A stretch of 64,000 nucleotides of DNA from an uncultured Acinetobacter sp. (GCF_947626835.1 NZ_CANQTS010000001.1:124001-188000); one strand, 5' to 3'. Positions 30,738 to 42,368 are shown, counted from the stretch's first letter. Translations and numbers: made by a program. Notes: a model not told the origin generated them from the letters alone.

Positions 30738-31538
30738 TTAATTAAATTGACTAAAATTTGCTGGGCGTTTTTGCATAAAAGCTGAAATCGCCTCGCTCAT
30801 TTCAGGGGAGGCCACGCGTTGCATAAAAATTTCTGCTTCGTGATCAATGCATTCAAGAATCTGTGCAAGATTATGCTTCATTAACTGCTTGGTTTGTTGC
30901 AAAGAAGCCAAAGGAAGAGCTGCAAGTATTTTGGCTTGTTGCTCAGCTTCATTATAAACATCCTTTGAAATAGCATTGATTAAACCCACTTCAAGCGCAG
31001 TTTGGCTATTAAACTTTTTTGCAGTGAATAAAAGTTCAGCAGCCTTATGATAACCAGCTTGTTGCACCAAGAGTTGACTTGCTGCACCCTCAGGGGATAA
31101 GCCTAAACTCACAAACGGAATTTGAAACAGTGCGCTGTCATCGGCATATGCTAAATCGGCATGTAATAAAATTGTCACACCAATGCCAATTGCTACACCA
31201 CGAATGGCACAAATCAGCGGTTTAGAAAAACGTGCAGCGGCTTTTAATAAGACAAAGGGTGGGGCATCACCGGCTGGTGTGGTCCGTGGCAGTTGAATAA
31301 AAGTTAAAAAATCTTTCATATCATTGCCTGCGGTGAAGTCGCCCTCTGCACCACGGAGAATCACCACGCGTACATCAGGACTTTGATCAGCTTCATTTAA
31401 AGCTTGTGCAATATTTAAATATAAATCGCCATATAAAGCATTTTTAGCTTCGGCACGAGCAATGGCAAGGGTTAAAATCCCATCGTGTAAATTTGCTTGT
31501 AAATGTGGTTGTGCGTGTTGAATACAGCTTAATGTCAT
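30738..31538 (-). CDS. Enoyl-CoA hydratase/isomerase family protein
   Basis: FTAGNDMKDF, GVAIGIGVTILLHADLAYADDSALFQIPFVSLGLSPEG. Confidence 0.9.
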   Translation of the reverse strand: MTLSCIQHAQPHLQANLHDGILTLAIARAEAKNALYGDLYLNIAQALNEADQSPDVRVVILRGAEGDFTAGNDMKDFLTFIQLPRTTPAGDAPPFVLLKAAARFSKPLICAIRGVAIGIGVTILLHADLAYADDSALFQIPFVSLGLSPEGAASQLLVQQAGYHKAAELLFTAKKFNSQTALEVGLINAISKDVYNEAEQQAKILAALPLASLQQTKQLMKHNLAQILECIDHEAEIFMQRVASPEMSEAISAFMQKRPANFSQFN

Positions 31539-31636
31539 CGTACTATCCTTGCTTTAGATTTTATTAAATGGACGTTGGTCATTATGTCGCACATTTTTAT
31601 GATCGACACAATAACTTGCGCGATTAAAGTGAAGAT

Positions 31637-32206
31637 ATGACAGCATACGCGTTTGACCATCTGGTTTTTATTGGCCGCTTTCAACCTTTTCATTTGGCAC
31701 ATTTGCAAACCGTTGAAATTGCCTTACAACACAGTCAACAAGTGATTTTGGCTTTAGGTTCGGCACAAGCTGAACGTAATCTGAAAAATCCATTTTTAGC
31801 TACAGAACGTGAACAGATGATTTTGTCTAATTTTTCTGTTGCCGACCAAGCACGTATTCAATTTGTACATGTGATCGATGTATATAATGATGTGAAATGG
31901 GTAAAGTTAGTCAAACAACTGGTTGCAAGTGTTACGCATGCTAATGACAAAATTGGCTTGATTGGTCATTTTAAAGATGAATCATCGTATTATTTACAGC
32001 TTTTTCCCGAGTGGGAAATGTTGGAATTGGATAGTTTAGTGGGGTCTATTTCAGCCACGCCTTTACGTGAAGCCTATTATCGTGGGGAGATTCAAACAGA
32101 ATTTTTCCCGCAAGGCAGTATTCAATTTTTGCAAGAATTTCAAAATAACGAGATATATCGCAAGTTGCAAGACAAATATCAGCAACGAGATATGAGTAAC
32201 ATCTAA
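31637..32206 (+). CDS. Nicotinamide-nucleotide adenylyltransferase (NadM-like)
   Basis: FIGRFQPFHLAHLQ nucleotidyltransferase motif and ISATPLREAYYRGE. Confidence 0.85.
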   Translation: MTAYAFDHLVFIGRFQPFHLAHLQTVEIALQHSQQVILALGSAQAERNLKNPFLATEREQMILSNFSVADQARIQFVHVIDVYNDVKWVKLVKQLVASVTHANDKIGLIGHFKDESSYYLQLFPEWEMLELDSLVGSISATPLREAYYRGEIQTEFFPQGSIQFLQEFQNNEIYRKLQDKYQQRDMSNI

Positions 32207-32295
32207 AGCTGAGATCAGTTCAAGCGAGTTTTTTAAACATTGATTTTTAAGGTCATAGACAAAAGCAGGCATTCTTATGAATGCCTTTTGGAGTT

Positions 32296-32757
32296 TTATC
32301 CTTGAGCTTGTAGGGCTTTTAAGTCGTCTAAGAGTTGTTCTGCATGTCCTGCGGCTTTTACCTTGCGGTATTCTTTGACCAATTTGCCTTGATGGAAAAT
32401 AAAGCTTGAGCGTTCAATGCCCATGACTTGTTTGCCGTACATATTTTTTTCTTTAATCACATCAAAGTGTTTACATAATACTTCTTCTTTATCACTGATT
32501 AAGTCAATTTTTAACTCTTGTTTAAGGGTGAAGTTTTGATGTGCTTTAACTGAATCACGTGATACACCAAAAATAGTTACACCTAAAGCGTCAAATTGAT
32601 CTTTGAGACAAGAAAAACTCACTGCTTGTGTGGTACAGCCGGGCGTTGAATCTTTAGGATAAAAATACACGATTAACCATTCACTTGGATGTGTGGCTAA
32701 GTTGACTTCACCTTGGGTGGTGGCAAAAGTATGATTTAATAAAGTGCTCATGCTCAT
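32296..32757 (-). CDS. Peroxiredoxin, Bcp/AhpC-TSA family
   Basis: VYFYPKDSTPGCTTQAVSF, VTIFGVSRDSVKAHQNF. Confidence 0.92.
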   Translation of the reverse strand: MSMSTLLNHTFATTQGEVNLATHPSEWLIVYFYPKDSTPGCTTQAVSFSCLKDQFDALGVTIFGVSRDSVKAHQNFTLKQELKIDLISDKEEVLCKHFDVIKEKNMYGKQVMGIERSSFIFHQGKLVKEYRKVKAAGHAEQLLDDLKALQAQG

Positions 32758-32825
32758 CTCGTATAAGTAATAAAATCAAGTGATAAAAAAAGCCTACATA
32801 ACGTAGGCTTTTGATTCAAGCAGCA

Positions 32826-33233
32826 TTAAGATTTTTTCTGTGCAGCCTGTGCCGCTTGTGCTTCTTGCGTGAGTTTTTGCAATTTGGTCACCAATTGCGG
32901 GCCAAAACAAGTTTTTAACTCTTCATTTTGCTTTTTCACAAAGGCTAAAGTCGATGGGCTTTTCTTTTGATTAATGGCACTTTGAATCTGCCATTTTTGG
33001 TCGTTGGTCAGCTTACCATCAGCATTGACTGCACACGTACAGTATTTGCTGACTTCTGCAGCAGTTAGTTTTTTGCCTTTGTTGGTTTCTTCTTTACAAA
33101 CATTCACTAAAGCATTTTTTACGTTGCTGCTTTGATATGCTTTTTGTAATGAGTCTTGTGCTTGCGCTGCTGTTGCAAAAGATGCCACAGCCATCACTGC
33201 ACCAATAAGAATGTTTGATTTTAAAATTTTCAT
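32826..33233 (-). CDS. Exported hypothetical protein
   Basis: Signal peptide MKILKSNILIGAVMAVASFATAAQA; paired Cys; start at 33233. Confidence 0.75.
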   Translation of the reverse strand: MKILKSNILIGAVMAVASFATAAQAQDSLQKAYQSSNVKNALVNVCKEETNKGKKLTAAEVSKYCTCAVNADGKLTNDQKWQIQSAINQKKSPSTLAFVKKQNEELKTCFGPQLVTKLQKLTQEAQAAQAAQKKS

Positions 33234-33249
33234 AGCCTCTACCTTGTTA

Positions 33250-33918
33250 TTACGGTATATAACGTGTTGGATCTGCAACACCTGCATCTATAAAGCCTTG
33301 CTTACGTAAACGACAGCTGTCACATGTGCCACAAGCACGTCCTTGGTCATCTGCTTGATAGCAAGATACCGTTTGACTGTAGTCTACGCCATGTTCTACG
33401 CCTAAGCGAATAATATTTGCTTTGGATAAATGTAATAAAGGGGTTTCAAATTTGAGTGGTTTGCCTTCCACACCTACCTTGGTGGCAAGACGTGCCATGT
33501 TGGCAAAGGCATCAATGAACTCAGGGCGACAATCTGGATAGCCTGAGTAATCCACCGCATTAATCCCAATCACAATGGCTTCGGCGCCAAAGACTTCAGC
33601 GGCGGCTAAGGCATAAGACAAGAAAATGGTATTACGCGCAGGTACATAGGTAATGGGAATGCCTTCTTCTTCATGATCAGGCACATCAATACTATGATCA
33701 GTTAATGCAGAACCACCTAAATTACCTAAATCAATATTAATGACACGGTGCTCAACGCCCGCTGCTTGAGTTAACACTCTAGCAGCATCAAGTTCGGTGG
33801 TTGAGCGCTGCCCATACATAAAGCTCAAGGCAATGCATTCATAACGCGCTTGCGCCCATGCTAAACAAGTCGTTGAGTCGAGGCCGCCAGATAACAACAC
33901 AATGGCACGAGTGCGCAT
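33250..33918 (-). CDS. queC: 7-cyano-7-deazaguanine synthase
   Basis: [17 protein letters not shown]-terminal zinc-site cysteines [20 protein letters not shown]. Confidence 0.96.
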   Translation of the reverse strand: MRTRAIVLLSGGLDSTTCLAWAQARYECIALSFMYGQRSTTELDAARVLTQAAGVEHRVINIDLGNLGGSALTDHSIDVPDHEEEGIPITYVPARNTIFLSYALAAAEVFGAEAIVIGINAVDYSGYPDCRPEFIDAFANMARLATKVGVEGKPLKFETPLLHLSKANIIRLGVEHGVDYSQTVSCYQADDQGRACGTCDSCRLRKQGFIDAGVADPTRYIP

Positions 33919-33945
33919 GTCTATTCTCCAAAAAATGAACTAAAA

Positions 33946-34656
33946 TTAACGACCGGTTTCGTCATTCCACAGTAATTTATGTAACTGTAATTGAAAACGA
34001 ACAGGGAGACGGTCATCTAAAATCCATTGCGCTAGATCGCGTGCCAATTGCGGCATACGAACAGCACCTTTTTCAACTGCAAACGCAGGCGAGAACCATA
34101 CCGTACTGACTTTATCTGCCAATTGGTACTGTTCTAGCTGCTGTTTTGACCATTCATAATCTTCACGATTACAAATCACAAATTTTATTTGATCGTGCTG
34201 ACTCAAATGCTCCAAATTACTCAATAAATTACGTGCCACTTCACCTGAAGTTGGGGTTTTTAAATCTAAGACTTTTGATACGCGTGGATCAACTTTTGAC
34301 ACATCCAAAGCACCACTGGTCTCTAAAGACACTTGGCAACCTAAGTCACTTAAACGCTGCATTAAAGGCAATGCATTTGGCTGAGCCAGTGGTTCACCCC
34401 CGGTCACACACACATGCACCGTGCCATAATTTAATGTGGTTTGGATAATGTCATCTAAAGATTGGCGCTCACCGCCTTCAAAAGAGTAAGTGGTATCACA
34501 ATAGCTGCAACGTAGCGGACAACCAGTTAAGCGAATAAAGACTGTAGGCAAACCTGCACTGTTGGCTTCACCTTGTAATGAATAAAAGATCTCGGTAATG
34601 CGTAAACCCGCAGATGGATCAGAAACAGGGATAGCAGAAGATCGAAGCGTATTCAT
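33946..34656 (-). CDS. queE: 7-carboxy-7-deazaguanine synthase
   Basis: EIFYSLQGEANSAGLPTVFIRLTGCPLRCSYCDT radical SAM motif. Confidence 0.96.
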   Translation of the reverse strand: MNTLRSSAIPVSDPSAGLRITEIFYSLQGEANSAGLPTVFIRLTGCPLRCSYCDTTYSFEGGERQSLDDIIQTTLNYGTVHVCVTGGEPLAQPNALPLMQRLSDLGCQVSLETSGALDVSKVDPRVSKVLDLKTPTSGEVARNLLSNLEHLSQHDQIKFVICNREDYEWSKQQLEQYQLADKVSTVWFSPAFAVEKGAVRMPQLARDLAQWILDDRLPVRFQLQLHKLLWNDETGR

Positions 34657-34704
34657 AACAAAATTAACCGAAAAGAAATAATAGGGGTATAAAAATAAAA
34701 ATCC

Positions 34705-34726
34705 CTACAACCATAGAAGTTGTAGA
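34705..34726 (-). terminator. Terminator after dapD
   Basis: Minus strand CTACAAC-TTCTATG-GTTGTAG followed by GGATTTTTATTTTT. Confidence 0.7.
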
Positions 34727-34769
34727 GATAGGAAACTTAACTTAAGTTCCGTACGCCAACATTAAAACA

Positions 34770-35591
34770 TTAATCTTCGCGTAATAAATCATTCAAGCTG
34801 GTTTTGGCACGCGTCTTGGCATCTACTTTTTTTACGATAATTGCAGCATACAAGCTGTAAGTACCACATTTTGATGGCAAGCTACCCGATACCACCACAG
34901 AACCGGCAGGTACACGACCGTAATGGATTTCACCGGTTTCACGATCATAAATTTTAGTAGACTGACCAATGAAAACGCCCATAGAAATCACAGAGCCTTC
35001 TTCAACAATCACACCTTCTACAATTTCAGAACGTGCGCCAATAAAGCAATTGTCTTCGATAATGGTTGGATTGGCTTGTAATGGCTCAAGGACGCCACCA
35101 ATACCGACACCACCTGACAAATGTACATTTTTACCAATTTGTGCACATGAGCCGACAGTCGCCCATGTGTCCACCATTGTGCCTTCATCGACATAAGCGC
35201 CAATATTGACATAAGATGGCATGAGCACCACATTTTTGGCTTGGAAAGAGCCTTTACGTGCTACAGCAGGTGGCACGACACGTACACCCGCAGCTTTAAA
35301 TTGTGCGTCTGTCCAGCCATGAAACTTGGTGTCTACTTTATCATAAAAACGCAAGTCACATGACTCAATTACTTTATTATCGTTTAATTTAAAAGAGAGT
35401 AAAACAGCCTTTTTCAACCATTGCTGAACAACCCACTCACCCTCAATTTTTTCAGCAACACGTAGGCTACCATTGTCTAAACCAGCAATTGCCTCTTCAA
35501 CAGCTTGGCGAACTTCAGTTGGGCAATCAGCTGCGCTAAAATTTGCTATATTTTCAAAGGCTTGTTCAATAATTGTTGAAATTTTTGACAT
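34770..35591 (-). CDS. dapD: 2,3,4,5-tetrahydropyridine-2,6-dicarboxylate N-succinyltransferase
   Basis: Left-handed beta-helix hexapeptides; [40 protein letters not shown]; start at [10 protein letters not shown]. Confidence 0.96.
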   Translation of the reverse strand: MSKISTIIEQAFENIANFSAADCPTEVRQAVEEAIAGLDNGSLRVAEKIEGEWVVQQWLKKAVLLSFKLNDNKVIESCDLRFYDKVDTKFHGWTDAQFKAAGVRVVPPAVARKGSFQAKNVVLMPSYVNIGAYVDEGTMVDTWATVGSCAQIGKNVHLSGGVGIGGVLEPLQANPTIIEDNCFIGARSEIVEGVIVEEGSVISMGVFIGQSTKIYDRETGEIHYGRVPAGSVVVSGSLPSKCGTYSLYAAIIVKKVDAKTRAKTSLNDLLRED

Positions 35592-35910
35592 GTATCTTTC
35601 CTTATAAATAAAAAATTTTTCACGAGTGTACACCATATTTTTTAAAAAATAGATGAAAAATATCTGCATATTTACAATAAAAATGCAGTATTTTTTTTTG
35701 CCTGAAAAGGGGGCATTTTTTGCATTATGCTGGTGCAGAAAATCAAAACTTAAACAAAGAAAATTGTTGAATTATTAATAGATATTCTTATTTGTATCAA
35801 AAGATAACAAAAAAAAATCATTTTTTGAGTGAAATTTAAGCCAAAAACAGCCTATTATGTGCTGCATAACAATACATGAACACAAAAAAGCTCATTCTGA
35901 GGAGAAAAAT

Positions 35911-36630
35911 ATGAAATTACGTATGCTTGTTGCAGCTGCAGCTTTAGCGACCGCAGGTTCTGTTATGGCAGACTCGGCTGTTGTCAAAGATGGCTATGAG
36001 TTTCACGGTAATCAATTAGTTCCATCTGGCGTACGTGCTGAAGTGGGTACTACGGGTTATGGTGGTGCTTTGGTGTGGACTCCCAACTCAAAAGTTGATG
36101 TGGTCTTAGGTTATAACGGTGGCGATATTTCTTGGTCTGATGATATTTCTGTAGATGGTACAAAGTACGATGCGGAAATGGACAATAATGTCGCTTACTT
36201 AAATGCGCAAATTCGCCCATGGTCAAATTGGTTCTATATGGCAGCGGGTGTTAGTTATATTGATTCTAAATATGATCTAAAAGGTCGTCCAGGTAGTGAT
36301 GGCGAAATCAAATTAGATGGTAAAACATTTGGTGCTGATGTAGGTAATGTTATAGGTAAACTGAAATATGGTAATGATATTGCCCCATATGCAGGGATTG
36401 GTTTCTCACCAGCGATTAATAACCGTTGGGGCGTATTTGGTGAAATTGGTGCATATTATACAGGTAATCCTGAAGTAACACTTTATAATACAGGTAGCCA
36501 AGATGCTTTAGATGTAAATGGCACAACAACAGCTGCTGAAGCATTAGCAAATCAACGTAAAAAATTACAGAACGATGATGAATATGAGTGGTTACCAGTG
36601 GCGAAACTTGGTTTAAGCTTCCGCTTCTAA
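35911..36630 (+). CDS. Outer-membrane beta-barrel protein (OmpW-like)
   Basis: Signal peptide, alternating beta strands, C-terminal ...LGLSFRF; start at MKLRMLVAAAA. Confidence 0.8.
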   Translation: MKLRMLVAAAALATAGSVMADSAVVKDGYEFHGNQLVPSGVRAEVGTTGYGGALVWTPNSKVDVVLGYNGGDISWSDDISVDGTKYDAEMDNNVAYLNAQIRPWSNWFYMAAGVSYIDSKYDLKGRPGSDGEIKLDGKTFGADVGNVIGKLKYGNDIAPYAGIGFSPAINNRWGVFGEIGAYYTGNPEVTLYNTGSQDALDVNGTTTAAEALANQRKKLQNDDEYEWLPVAKLGLSFRF

Positions 36631-36646
36631 GTATTATTGCTTAGTC

Positions 36647-36675
36647 AAAAAAACGAGCCACGGCTCGTTTTTTTT
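36647..36675. terminator. Bidirectional terminator
   Basis: AAAAAACGAGCC-AC-GGCTCGTTTTTTTT. Confidence 0.9.
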
Positions 36676-36684
36676 ATGTCTGTT

Positions 36685-37065
36685 TTAGCCTTGATACTCT
36701 TGAATCACTTCTAAGGCAGCACGAAATGCTTCTTGGGTAGCAGGTGCACCGCAATATGGCAAACTATGTAATAACACTTCTTGAATTTCTTCTACTGTAG
36801 CACCGTTGTTTAAAGCACCACGAACATGACCTTTGAGTTCTGTTGGGCTTTTTTGGGCAACTAAAAATGCAATGGTAATCAGCGAACGATATTTACGCGG
36901 TAATACACCTTCACGTTGCCATGTTGAACCCCAAGCATGTTCATTAATCCAATCTTGTAATGGCGCGGTGAAGGGCACGGTATTGTCTTGCGCGCGTTTG
37001 ACAAAATGCTCTCCCATGACTTCGGTGCGTACTTTTAAACCATTTTCATAATCTTGTTGTGACAT
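36685..37065 (-). CDS. Carboxymuconolactone decarboxylase family protein
   Basis: YRSLITIAFLVAQKSPTELKGHVRGALNNGATVEEIQEVLLHSLPYCGAPA. Confidence 0.92.
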   Translation of the reverse strand: MSQQDYENGLKVRTEVMGEHFVKRAQDNTVPFTAPLQDWINEHAWGSTWQREGVLPRKYRSLITIAFLVAQKSPTELKGHVRGALNNGATVEEIQEVLLHSLPYCGAPATQEAFRAALEVIQEYQG

Positions 37066-37245
37066 ATTTTCCTCTGTATTTTTAATCTATAAAGCGATTA
37101 CAGTTTAAACCGTAGCTTAGATTGCTGCCTACGCTAAAAAAGTCGTAGAAAAACAGATTGAAACTGACGCTAGAATATATGTGAATTTTAATTGTGTGTT
37201 TTTGTCGAGATGATCTTAAGTCACAAGATGATGATAAAGATCATT

Positions 37246-37272
37246 AAAAAAGCCCGCAATTGCGGGCTTTTT
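37246..37272. terminator. lipA terminator
   Basis: AAAAAAGCCCGCAATTGCGGGCTTTTTA. Confidence 0.85.
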
Positions 37273-37284
37273 AATATAGACACT

Positions 37285-38313
37285 TTAAGCTTCGATGACT
37301 TGTATATCAATTTTTTTGGCAGCATCGGCTTTACGACGTACCGCAGGCACTGGCTCGCCATAGTATTGACGGTCAGCAAAATAGCTTGAACGCACCATTG
37401 GTGCAGCCCAAATATTTTTAAAACCTAGTTTTTGACCGTGTGCAGTGTAGCGCTCAAATTCCTCTGGTGTCACAAAGCGGTCAATCGGTGCATGTTGCTT
37501 AGACGGCTGTAAGTACTGACCAATGGTCACGTAATCAACGCCGTGCGCATGTAAGTCATCCAGCAATGCAATCACTTCTTCTTCAGTTTCACCAATACCT
37601 ACCATTAAACCGCATTTGGTTGGTACGTCAGGGCAATACTCTTTAAACATTTTGAGTAAGTTTAAGGAATGCTGGTAATCTGAACCCGGGCGCATGGCTT
37701 TGTATAAACGAGGTACAGTTTCGATGTTGTGGTTAAACACATCAGGCGGGCACTCGGTCATAATACGTAATGCAACATCCATACGACCGCGGAAGTCAGG
37801 TACTAAAATTTCAAGCAATGTATTTGGACTTAAAGCACGCGCTTCTTTAATACAATCTACAAAATGCTGTGCACCACCGTCGAGTAAATCATCACGATCG
37901 ACTGAGGTAATCACGGCATATTTAAGACCTAAGTTGGCAATGGTTTCTGCCATATGACGTGGTTCATCAGGATCAAGAGCATTTGGACGACCATGTGCCA
38001 CATCGCAAAATGGGCAACGACGGGTACAAATATCACCCATAATCATAAAAGTTGCAGTCCCCCCGCCAAAACATTCAGGTAAGTTTGGACAAGCAGCTTC
38101 TTCACAGACGGTATGTAATTTTTGCGCACGTAAGGTGGTTTTAATGCGTTGCACTTCTTCTGGTGCCGCCATTTTAACGCGAATCCAATCGGGCTTACGT
38201 GGGGTGTCCACCGTAGGAACAACTTTTACAGGAATACGCGCGACTTTCTCTGCGCCACGAAGTTTAACACCCTGTTCAGGTTTACGGTTTTCAGACATAT
38301 TCAATTTTTCCAC
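37285..38313 (-). CDS. lipA: Lipoyl synthase
   Basis: [39 protein letters not shown]. Confidence 0.97.
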   Translation of the reverse strand: MEKLNMSENRKPEQGVKLRGAEKVARIPVKVVPTVDTPRKPDWIRVKMAAPEEVQRIKTTLRAQKLHTVCEEAACPNLPECFGGGTATFMIMGDICTRRCPFCDVAHGRPNALDPDEPRHMAETIANLGLKYAVITSVDRDDLLDGGAQHFVDCIKEARALSPNTLLEILVPDFRGRMDVALRIMTECPPDVFNHNIETVPRLYKAMRPGSDYQHSLNLLKMFKEYCPDVPTKCGLMVGIGETEEEVIALLDDLHAHGVDYVTIGQYLQPSKQHAPIDRFVTPEEFERYTAHGQKLGFKNIWAAPMVRSSYFADRQYYGEPVPAVRRKADAAKKIDIQVIEA

Positions 38314-38521
38314 TGTTTTTTAACGGGGGAGATGTTTTAATCACAATGCGCCATTATAACCAAGTTCCCTTTAAATGGGGTAAAAACAGTATTCATTTTA
38401 GAAATGTTGTTGTTGGTTAATATATGATGACTAAATACAGTAAAACACAGCAAAAGCATTCTATTTCAGTGATAATATCTTTAAGATAAACAGCAAAATT
38501 GAATTTTTAAAGGAGCGTTGA

Positions 38522-39937
38522 ATGCCACGTAAAAAAGAGGTCGTTAGTGGGACTTTCGTAAAATACGATGCGGTTGTTCTCGGTTCGGGCCCTGCGGGCG
38601 AAGGCGCGGCAATGAAACTTGCCAAATCTGGTAAGCGTGTTGCAATTGTAGATCTGCGTGAGCAACTCGGTGGTAACTGTACCCATGTGGGTACCATTCC
38701 AAGTAAAGCCTTACGTCAAACGGTTTCAAACATTATCCGTTATCGCCGTGACCCAATGTTTAAAAAAATGGGCGATTGGCGTCAATTTACCATGAAGCAA
38801 GTGTTGCAAAGCGCGCATAAAGTGATTCAGCAACAAGTAGACACGCATTCGCGTTTTTACGACCGCAATAAAATTGATATTTTTCATGGCCGTGCTTATA
38901 TCCAAGACAAAAATACCGTTTTAATTTTTAGTCCTGAAGGCATTAATGAGACCATCATTTGCCAACAAATTGTGGTGGCAACAGGTAGCCGTCCTTATCG
39001 TCCAGCGATGCTTGATTTTAATCATCCACGCGTTTTTGATTCGGATAAGATTTTAGACCTTGATTACTCGATTCAAAAAATCATCATTTATGGTGCAGGT
39101 GTAATTGGCTGTGAATATGCGTCGATCTTTATTGGTTTAGATCATAAAGTCGATTTAATTAACACCCAACCTAAATTGTTAAGCTATCTTGATGATGAAA
39201 TTTCAGATGCCTTGTCATATCACTTGCGTGAACAAGGGGTCTTGATTCGTCATAACGAGCAAATTGATCATTTAGAAACCTTTGATGATCATGTGGTGTT
39301 ACACCTACAAAGCGGTAAGAAAATTAAAGCCGATGCTATTTTGTGGTGTAACGGCCGTTCTGGCAATACCGATGGTTTAGGGCTAGAAAATGTCGGCATT
39401 ACGCCAAATAGCCGTGGTCAAATTATGGTGGATGACAAATATCAAACTGAAGTGGAAAATATTTTCGCGGCAGGTGATGTCATTGGTTGGCCATCGCTTG
39501 CTTCAGCTGCATATGACCAAGGTCGTTCGGCAGGTGGTAATATGAGCGGTGAAGAAGGCATTAAACCGGTGACTGATATTCCAACAGGGATTTATACCAT
39601 TCCTGAAATTTCATCGATTGGTAAAACCGAGCAGCAATTGACCGAAGAAAAGATTCCTTATGAAGTGGGTCAAGCTTCTTTCCGTCATTTGGCCCGTGCG
39701 CAAATTACCGGCGATACGGTGGGTGAACTCAAATTGTTGTTCCACCGTGATACCTTGGAAATTTTAGGCGTACATTGCTTTGGTAACAATGCCTCGGAAA
39801 TTATTCACATTGGTCAGGCAGTCATGAACAGCCCGAACAACACCATTAAGTATTTTGTGGAAACCACATTTAACTACCCAACCATGGCAGAAGCCTATCG
39901 CGTGGCAACATTAAATGGTATGAACCGCTTGTTCTAA
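38522..39937 (+). CDS. sthA: Soluble pyridine nucleotide transhydrogenase
   Basis: [57 protein letters not shown]. Confidence 0.94.
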   Translation: MPRKKEVVSGTFVKYDAVVLGSGPAGEGAAMKLAKSGKRVAIVDLREQLGGNCTHVGTIPSKALRQTVSNIIRYRRDPMFKKMGDWRQFTMKQVLQSAHKVIQQQVDTHSRFYDRNKIDIFHGRAYIQDKNTVLIFSPEGINETIICQQIVVATGSRPYRPAMLDFNHPRVFDSDKILDLDYSIQKIIIYGAGVIGCEYASIFIGLDHKVDLINTQPKLLSYLDDEISDALSYHLREQGVLIRHNEQIDHLETFDDHVVLHLQSGKKIKADAILWCNGRSGNTDGLGLENVGITPNSRGQIMVDDKYQTEVENIFAAGDVIGWPSLASAAYDQGRSAGGNMSGEEGIKPVTDIPTGIYTIPEISSIGKTEQQLTEEKIPYEVGQASFRHLARAQITGDTVGELKLLFHRDTLEILGVHCFGNNASEIIHIGQAVMNSPNNTIKYFVETTFNYPTMAEAYRVATLNGMNRLF

Positions 39938-39954
39938 GTTGTAAGATTAAAATA

Positions 39955-39989
39955 AAACCCCGTAAGTTTAGACTTGCGGGGTTTTTTAT
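39955..39989 (+). terminator. sthA terminator
   Basis: AAACCCCGTAAGT-TTAG-ACTTGCGGGGTTTTTT. Confidence 0.85.
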
Positions 39990-40029
39990 TACAGCATTCA
40001 ATATAAAATTGATGTGCTTAAATCATGAT

Positions 40030-40164
40030 TTAGTGTGCACAAAAGGCTTGATTAAAATATTCAAACAAATCAGGCGTATTAAGCCAGAGGCTGACAGAAA
40101 GCAGCAAAAGCAAAACTAACATGCAGCCTAATGCCAATTTAAATGGCCAAGAGATTTCAGTCAT
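40030..40164 (-). CDS. Small 44-aa single-TM protein (MTEISWPFKLALGCMLVLLLLLSVSLWLNTPDLFEYFNQAFCAH)
   Basis: ATG overlaps the stop of the upstream MFS gene (GTGCATGACTGA); not in the ORF track. Confidence 0.7.
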   Translation of the reverse strand: MTEISWPFKLALGCMLVLLLLLSVSLWLNTPDLFEYFNQAFCAH

Positions 40165-41368
40165 GCACCACCGCCTTTTCATTGACCATAAAGTGAACCA
40201 ACACCCCAAAGATACTTAATAAAATTGACAGCGTCCAGACCACATTGTAATTGCCAGTCATGTCATGGTTTAAACCGCCAAGCCACCCACCCAAAAATGA
40301 ACCCACTTGATGGGTAAAAAACACCAAGCCACTGAGCATGGTTAAGTATTTCACCCCAAACATATTGGCCACAATACCATTGGTGAGCGGCACGGTGGAC
40401 AGCCATAATAAGCCCATCACTACACCAAACGCGTAAACGCTATAGGTGGTGAGCGGTAGCATTAAAAACAGAATCATTGCCACACCGCGTAAGCCATATA
40501 AGCCCATCAATAAGTGTGCTTTAGAGTACTTACCGCCTAACCAACCTGCGGTATAGGTACCGACAATATTAAACAAACCGACTAAAGCTAAAAATACAGT
40601 GCCTGTGGTGGCATTAAAACCATGATCAATTAAGTAACCGGGTAAATGAATACCAATAAACACCACCTGAAAGCCACAGACAAAAAAACCTAAAGATAAA
40701 AACCAAAAGGGTTTATGGTTCTTGGCAATCACTAAAATTTGCTTAAAAGACAATGCAGGCTTGTTACTTGGTTGCGCATTTGGATCGACATACATTGGCG
40801 CTTTTAAAGTCCAAGCCAGTGGTACTAATAGCGCCACCAAAATCGCACTGATCAGTAACGCACTTTTCCATCCAAAGTTTTGTAATAGCAATAAGGTGGT
40901 CGGCAACATAATAAATTGCCCAAAGGAACCTGCGGCACTGGCAATCCCCATCGCAAGACTACGTTTAGACGGGTGGGCGGCACGTCCAACTGCCGAGAGT
41001 AAAACAGGGAATGAGGTTGCCGATAACGCTAAGCCTAAAATCAAACCAGCACTCAAATTTAACAACAGACCTGTTGAACTCATGGCCATCAGGCTTAAGC
41101 CTAAAGCGTAGAGCACTCCACCTACGATCACCACAACTTTAGAGCCATATTTATCGGCAAAGGCACCGGTAATGGGCTGTACTGCGCCCCAAATTAAATT
41201 TTGTAAGGCAATCGCAAGGCTAAAAACATTATGTCCCCAGCCAAACTCATGGCTCATGGGTACTAAATACAAGCCAAAAGCGTGACGTACGCCCAAAGAC
41301 AGTGCCAAAATAATCGCACTGCCAATCAGCATATAAATTAAAGCGTTTGAAAAGCGTGTATCTGACAT
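40157..41368 (-). CDS. MFS transporter
   Basis: 12-TM profile; GAFADKYGSKVVVIVGGVLYALGL. Confidence 0.92.
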   Translation of the reverse strand: MSDTRFSNALIYMLIGSAIILALSLGVRHAFGLYLVPMSHEFGWGHNVFSLAIALQNLIWGAVQPITGAFADKYGSKVVVIVGGVLYALGLSLMAMSSTGLLLNLSAGLILGLALSATSFPVLLSAVGRAAHPSKRSLAMGIASAAGSFGQFIMLPTTLLLLQNFGWKSALLISAILVALLVPLAWTLKAPMYVDPNAQPSNKPALSFKQILVIAKNHKPFWFLSLGFFVCGFQVVFIGIHLPGYLIDHGFNATTGTVFLALVGLFNIVGTYTAGWLGGKYSKAHLLMGLYGLRGVAMILFLMLPLTTYSVYAFGVVMGLLWLSTVPLTNGIVANMFGVKYLTMLSGLVFFTHQVGSFLGGWLGGLNHDMTGNYNVVWTLSILLSIFGVLVHFMVNEKAVVHD

Positions 41369-41483
41369 ACAACATCCCCATTATGTTGGCTGAAACTATG
41401 GTAGACGATTCAGCGCAGCACAACGATAAAATTAAGTTCAACTGATCTATTATTTTTGGTTATCAATGATGCATTAAAGCATA

Positions 41484-41511
41484 AAAAAAGACCACATCAA
41501 TGTGGTCTTTT
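41484..41511. terminator. Terminator between map and the MFS region
   Basis: AAAAAGACCACAT-CA-ATGTGGTCTTTT. Confidence 0.85.
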
Positions 41512-41525
41512 ATCGTTATAACGCA

Positions 41526-42353
41526 TTAAGCACTAAAGCGTGATAAATCTTCTTCAGGGCGAGCGGTAAGCACCTCTACACCGTTTTTAGTGACTAACAA
41601 AGTATGTTCATACTGTGCCGATAAGCTATGGTCTTTGGTCACCACCGTCCATTTATCGCCAAGTAGTTTGGTTTTCCAATCACCGGCATTGACCATAGGC
41701 TCAATAGTAAAGGTCATGCCTTCTTCTAAAATCATGCCTGAATTGGGTTGACCATAGTGTAATACTTGTGGCTCGTCGTGGAATACATCACCAATACCAT
41801 GACCACAGTACTCACGTACCACGCTAAAACGCTCAGATTCAACGTACAACTGAATCGCATGACCAATGTCGCCAATCGTCGCGCCCGGTTTAACCATGGC
41901 AATACCACGATATAAGGCTTCTTGTGCCACGGTACATAAACGATTGGCCAAAATAGACGTTTCACCGCCGACCACATACATCATGTTGGTATCGCCGTGG
42001 AAACCGTCTTTAATCACCGTCACATCAATATTTAAAATATCGCCTTTTTTAAGTTTCTTGGCATCCGATGGAACCCCGTGACACACCACATGATTGACCG
42101 AAGTACAAATCACATGTTGAAAGGCTGGACGACCCGGTGCTGCACCGTAGCCTAAGCATGCAGGGATTGCGTCTTGTTGCTTCACGATATAATCATGACA
42201 AATCGTATCAAGTTCAAGTGTCGTCACACCCGGAACGATATGCGGTTTGATCATATCCAAGACTTCTGCGGCGAGTCGTCCTGCTACACGCATCTTTTCG
42301 ATATCTTCAGCAGATCGGATTAAACGACGTGGCGCTTGGTAAGTACTGTTCAT
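41526..42353 (-). CDS. map: Type I methionine aminopeptidase
   Basis: NIDVTVIKDGFHGDTNMMYVVG, EYCGHGIGDVFHDEPQVLHYG, EEGMTFTIEPMV. Confidence 0.96.
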   Translation of the reverse strand: MNSTYQAPRRLIRSAEDIEKMRVAGRLAAEVLDMIKPHIVPGVTTLELDTICHDYIVKQQDAIPACLGYGAAPGRPAFQHVICTSVNHVVCHGVPSDAKKLKKGDILNIDVTVIKDGFHGDTNMMYVVGGETSILANRLCTVAQEALYRGIAMVKPGATIGDIGHAIQLYVESERFSVVREYCGHGIGDVFHDEPQVLHYGQPNSGMILEEGMTFTIEPMVNAGDWKTKLLGDKWTVVTKDHSLSAQYEHTLLVTKNGVEVLTARPEEDLSRFSA

Positions 42354-42368
42354 GATCTTTAAAAACTT

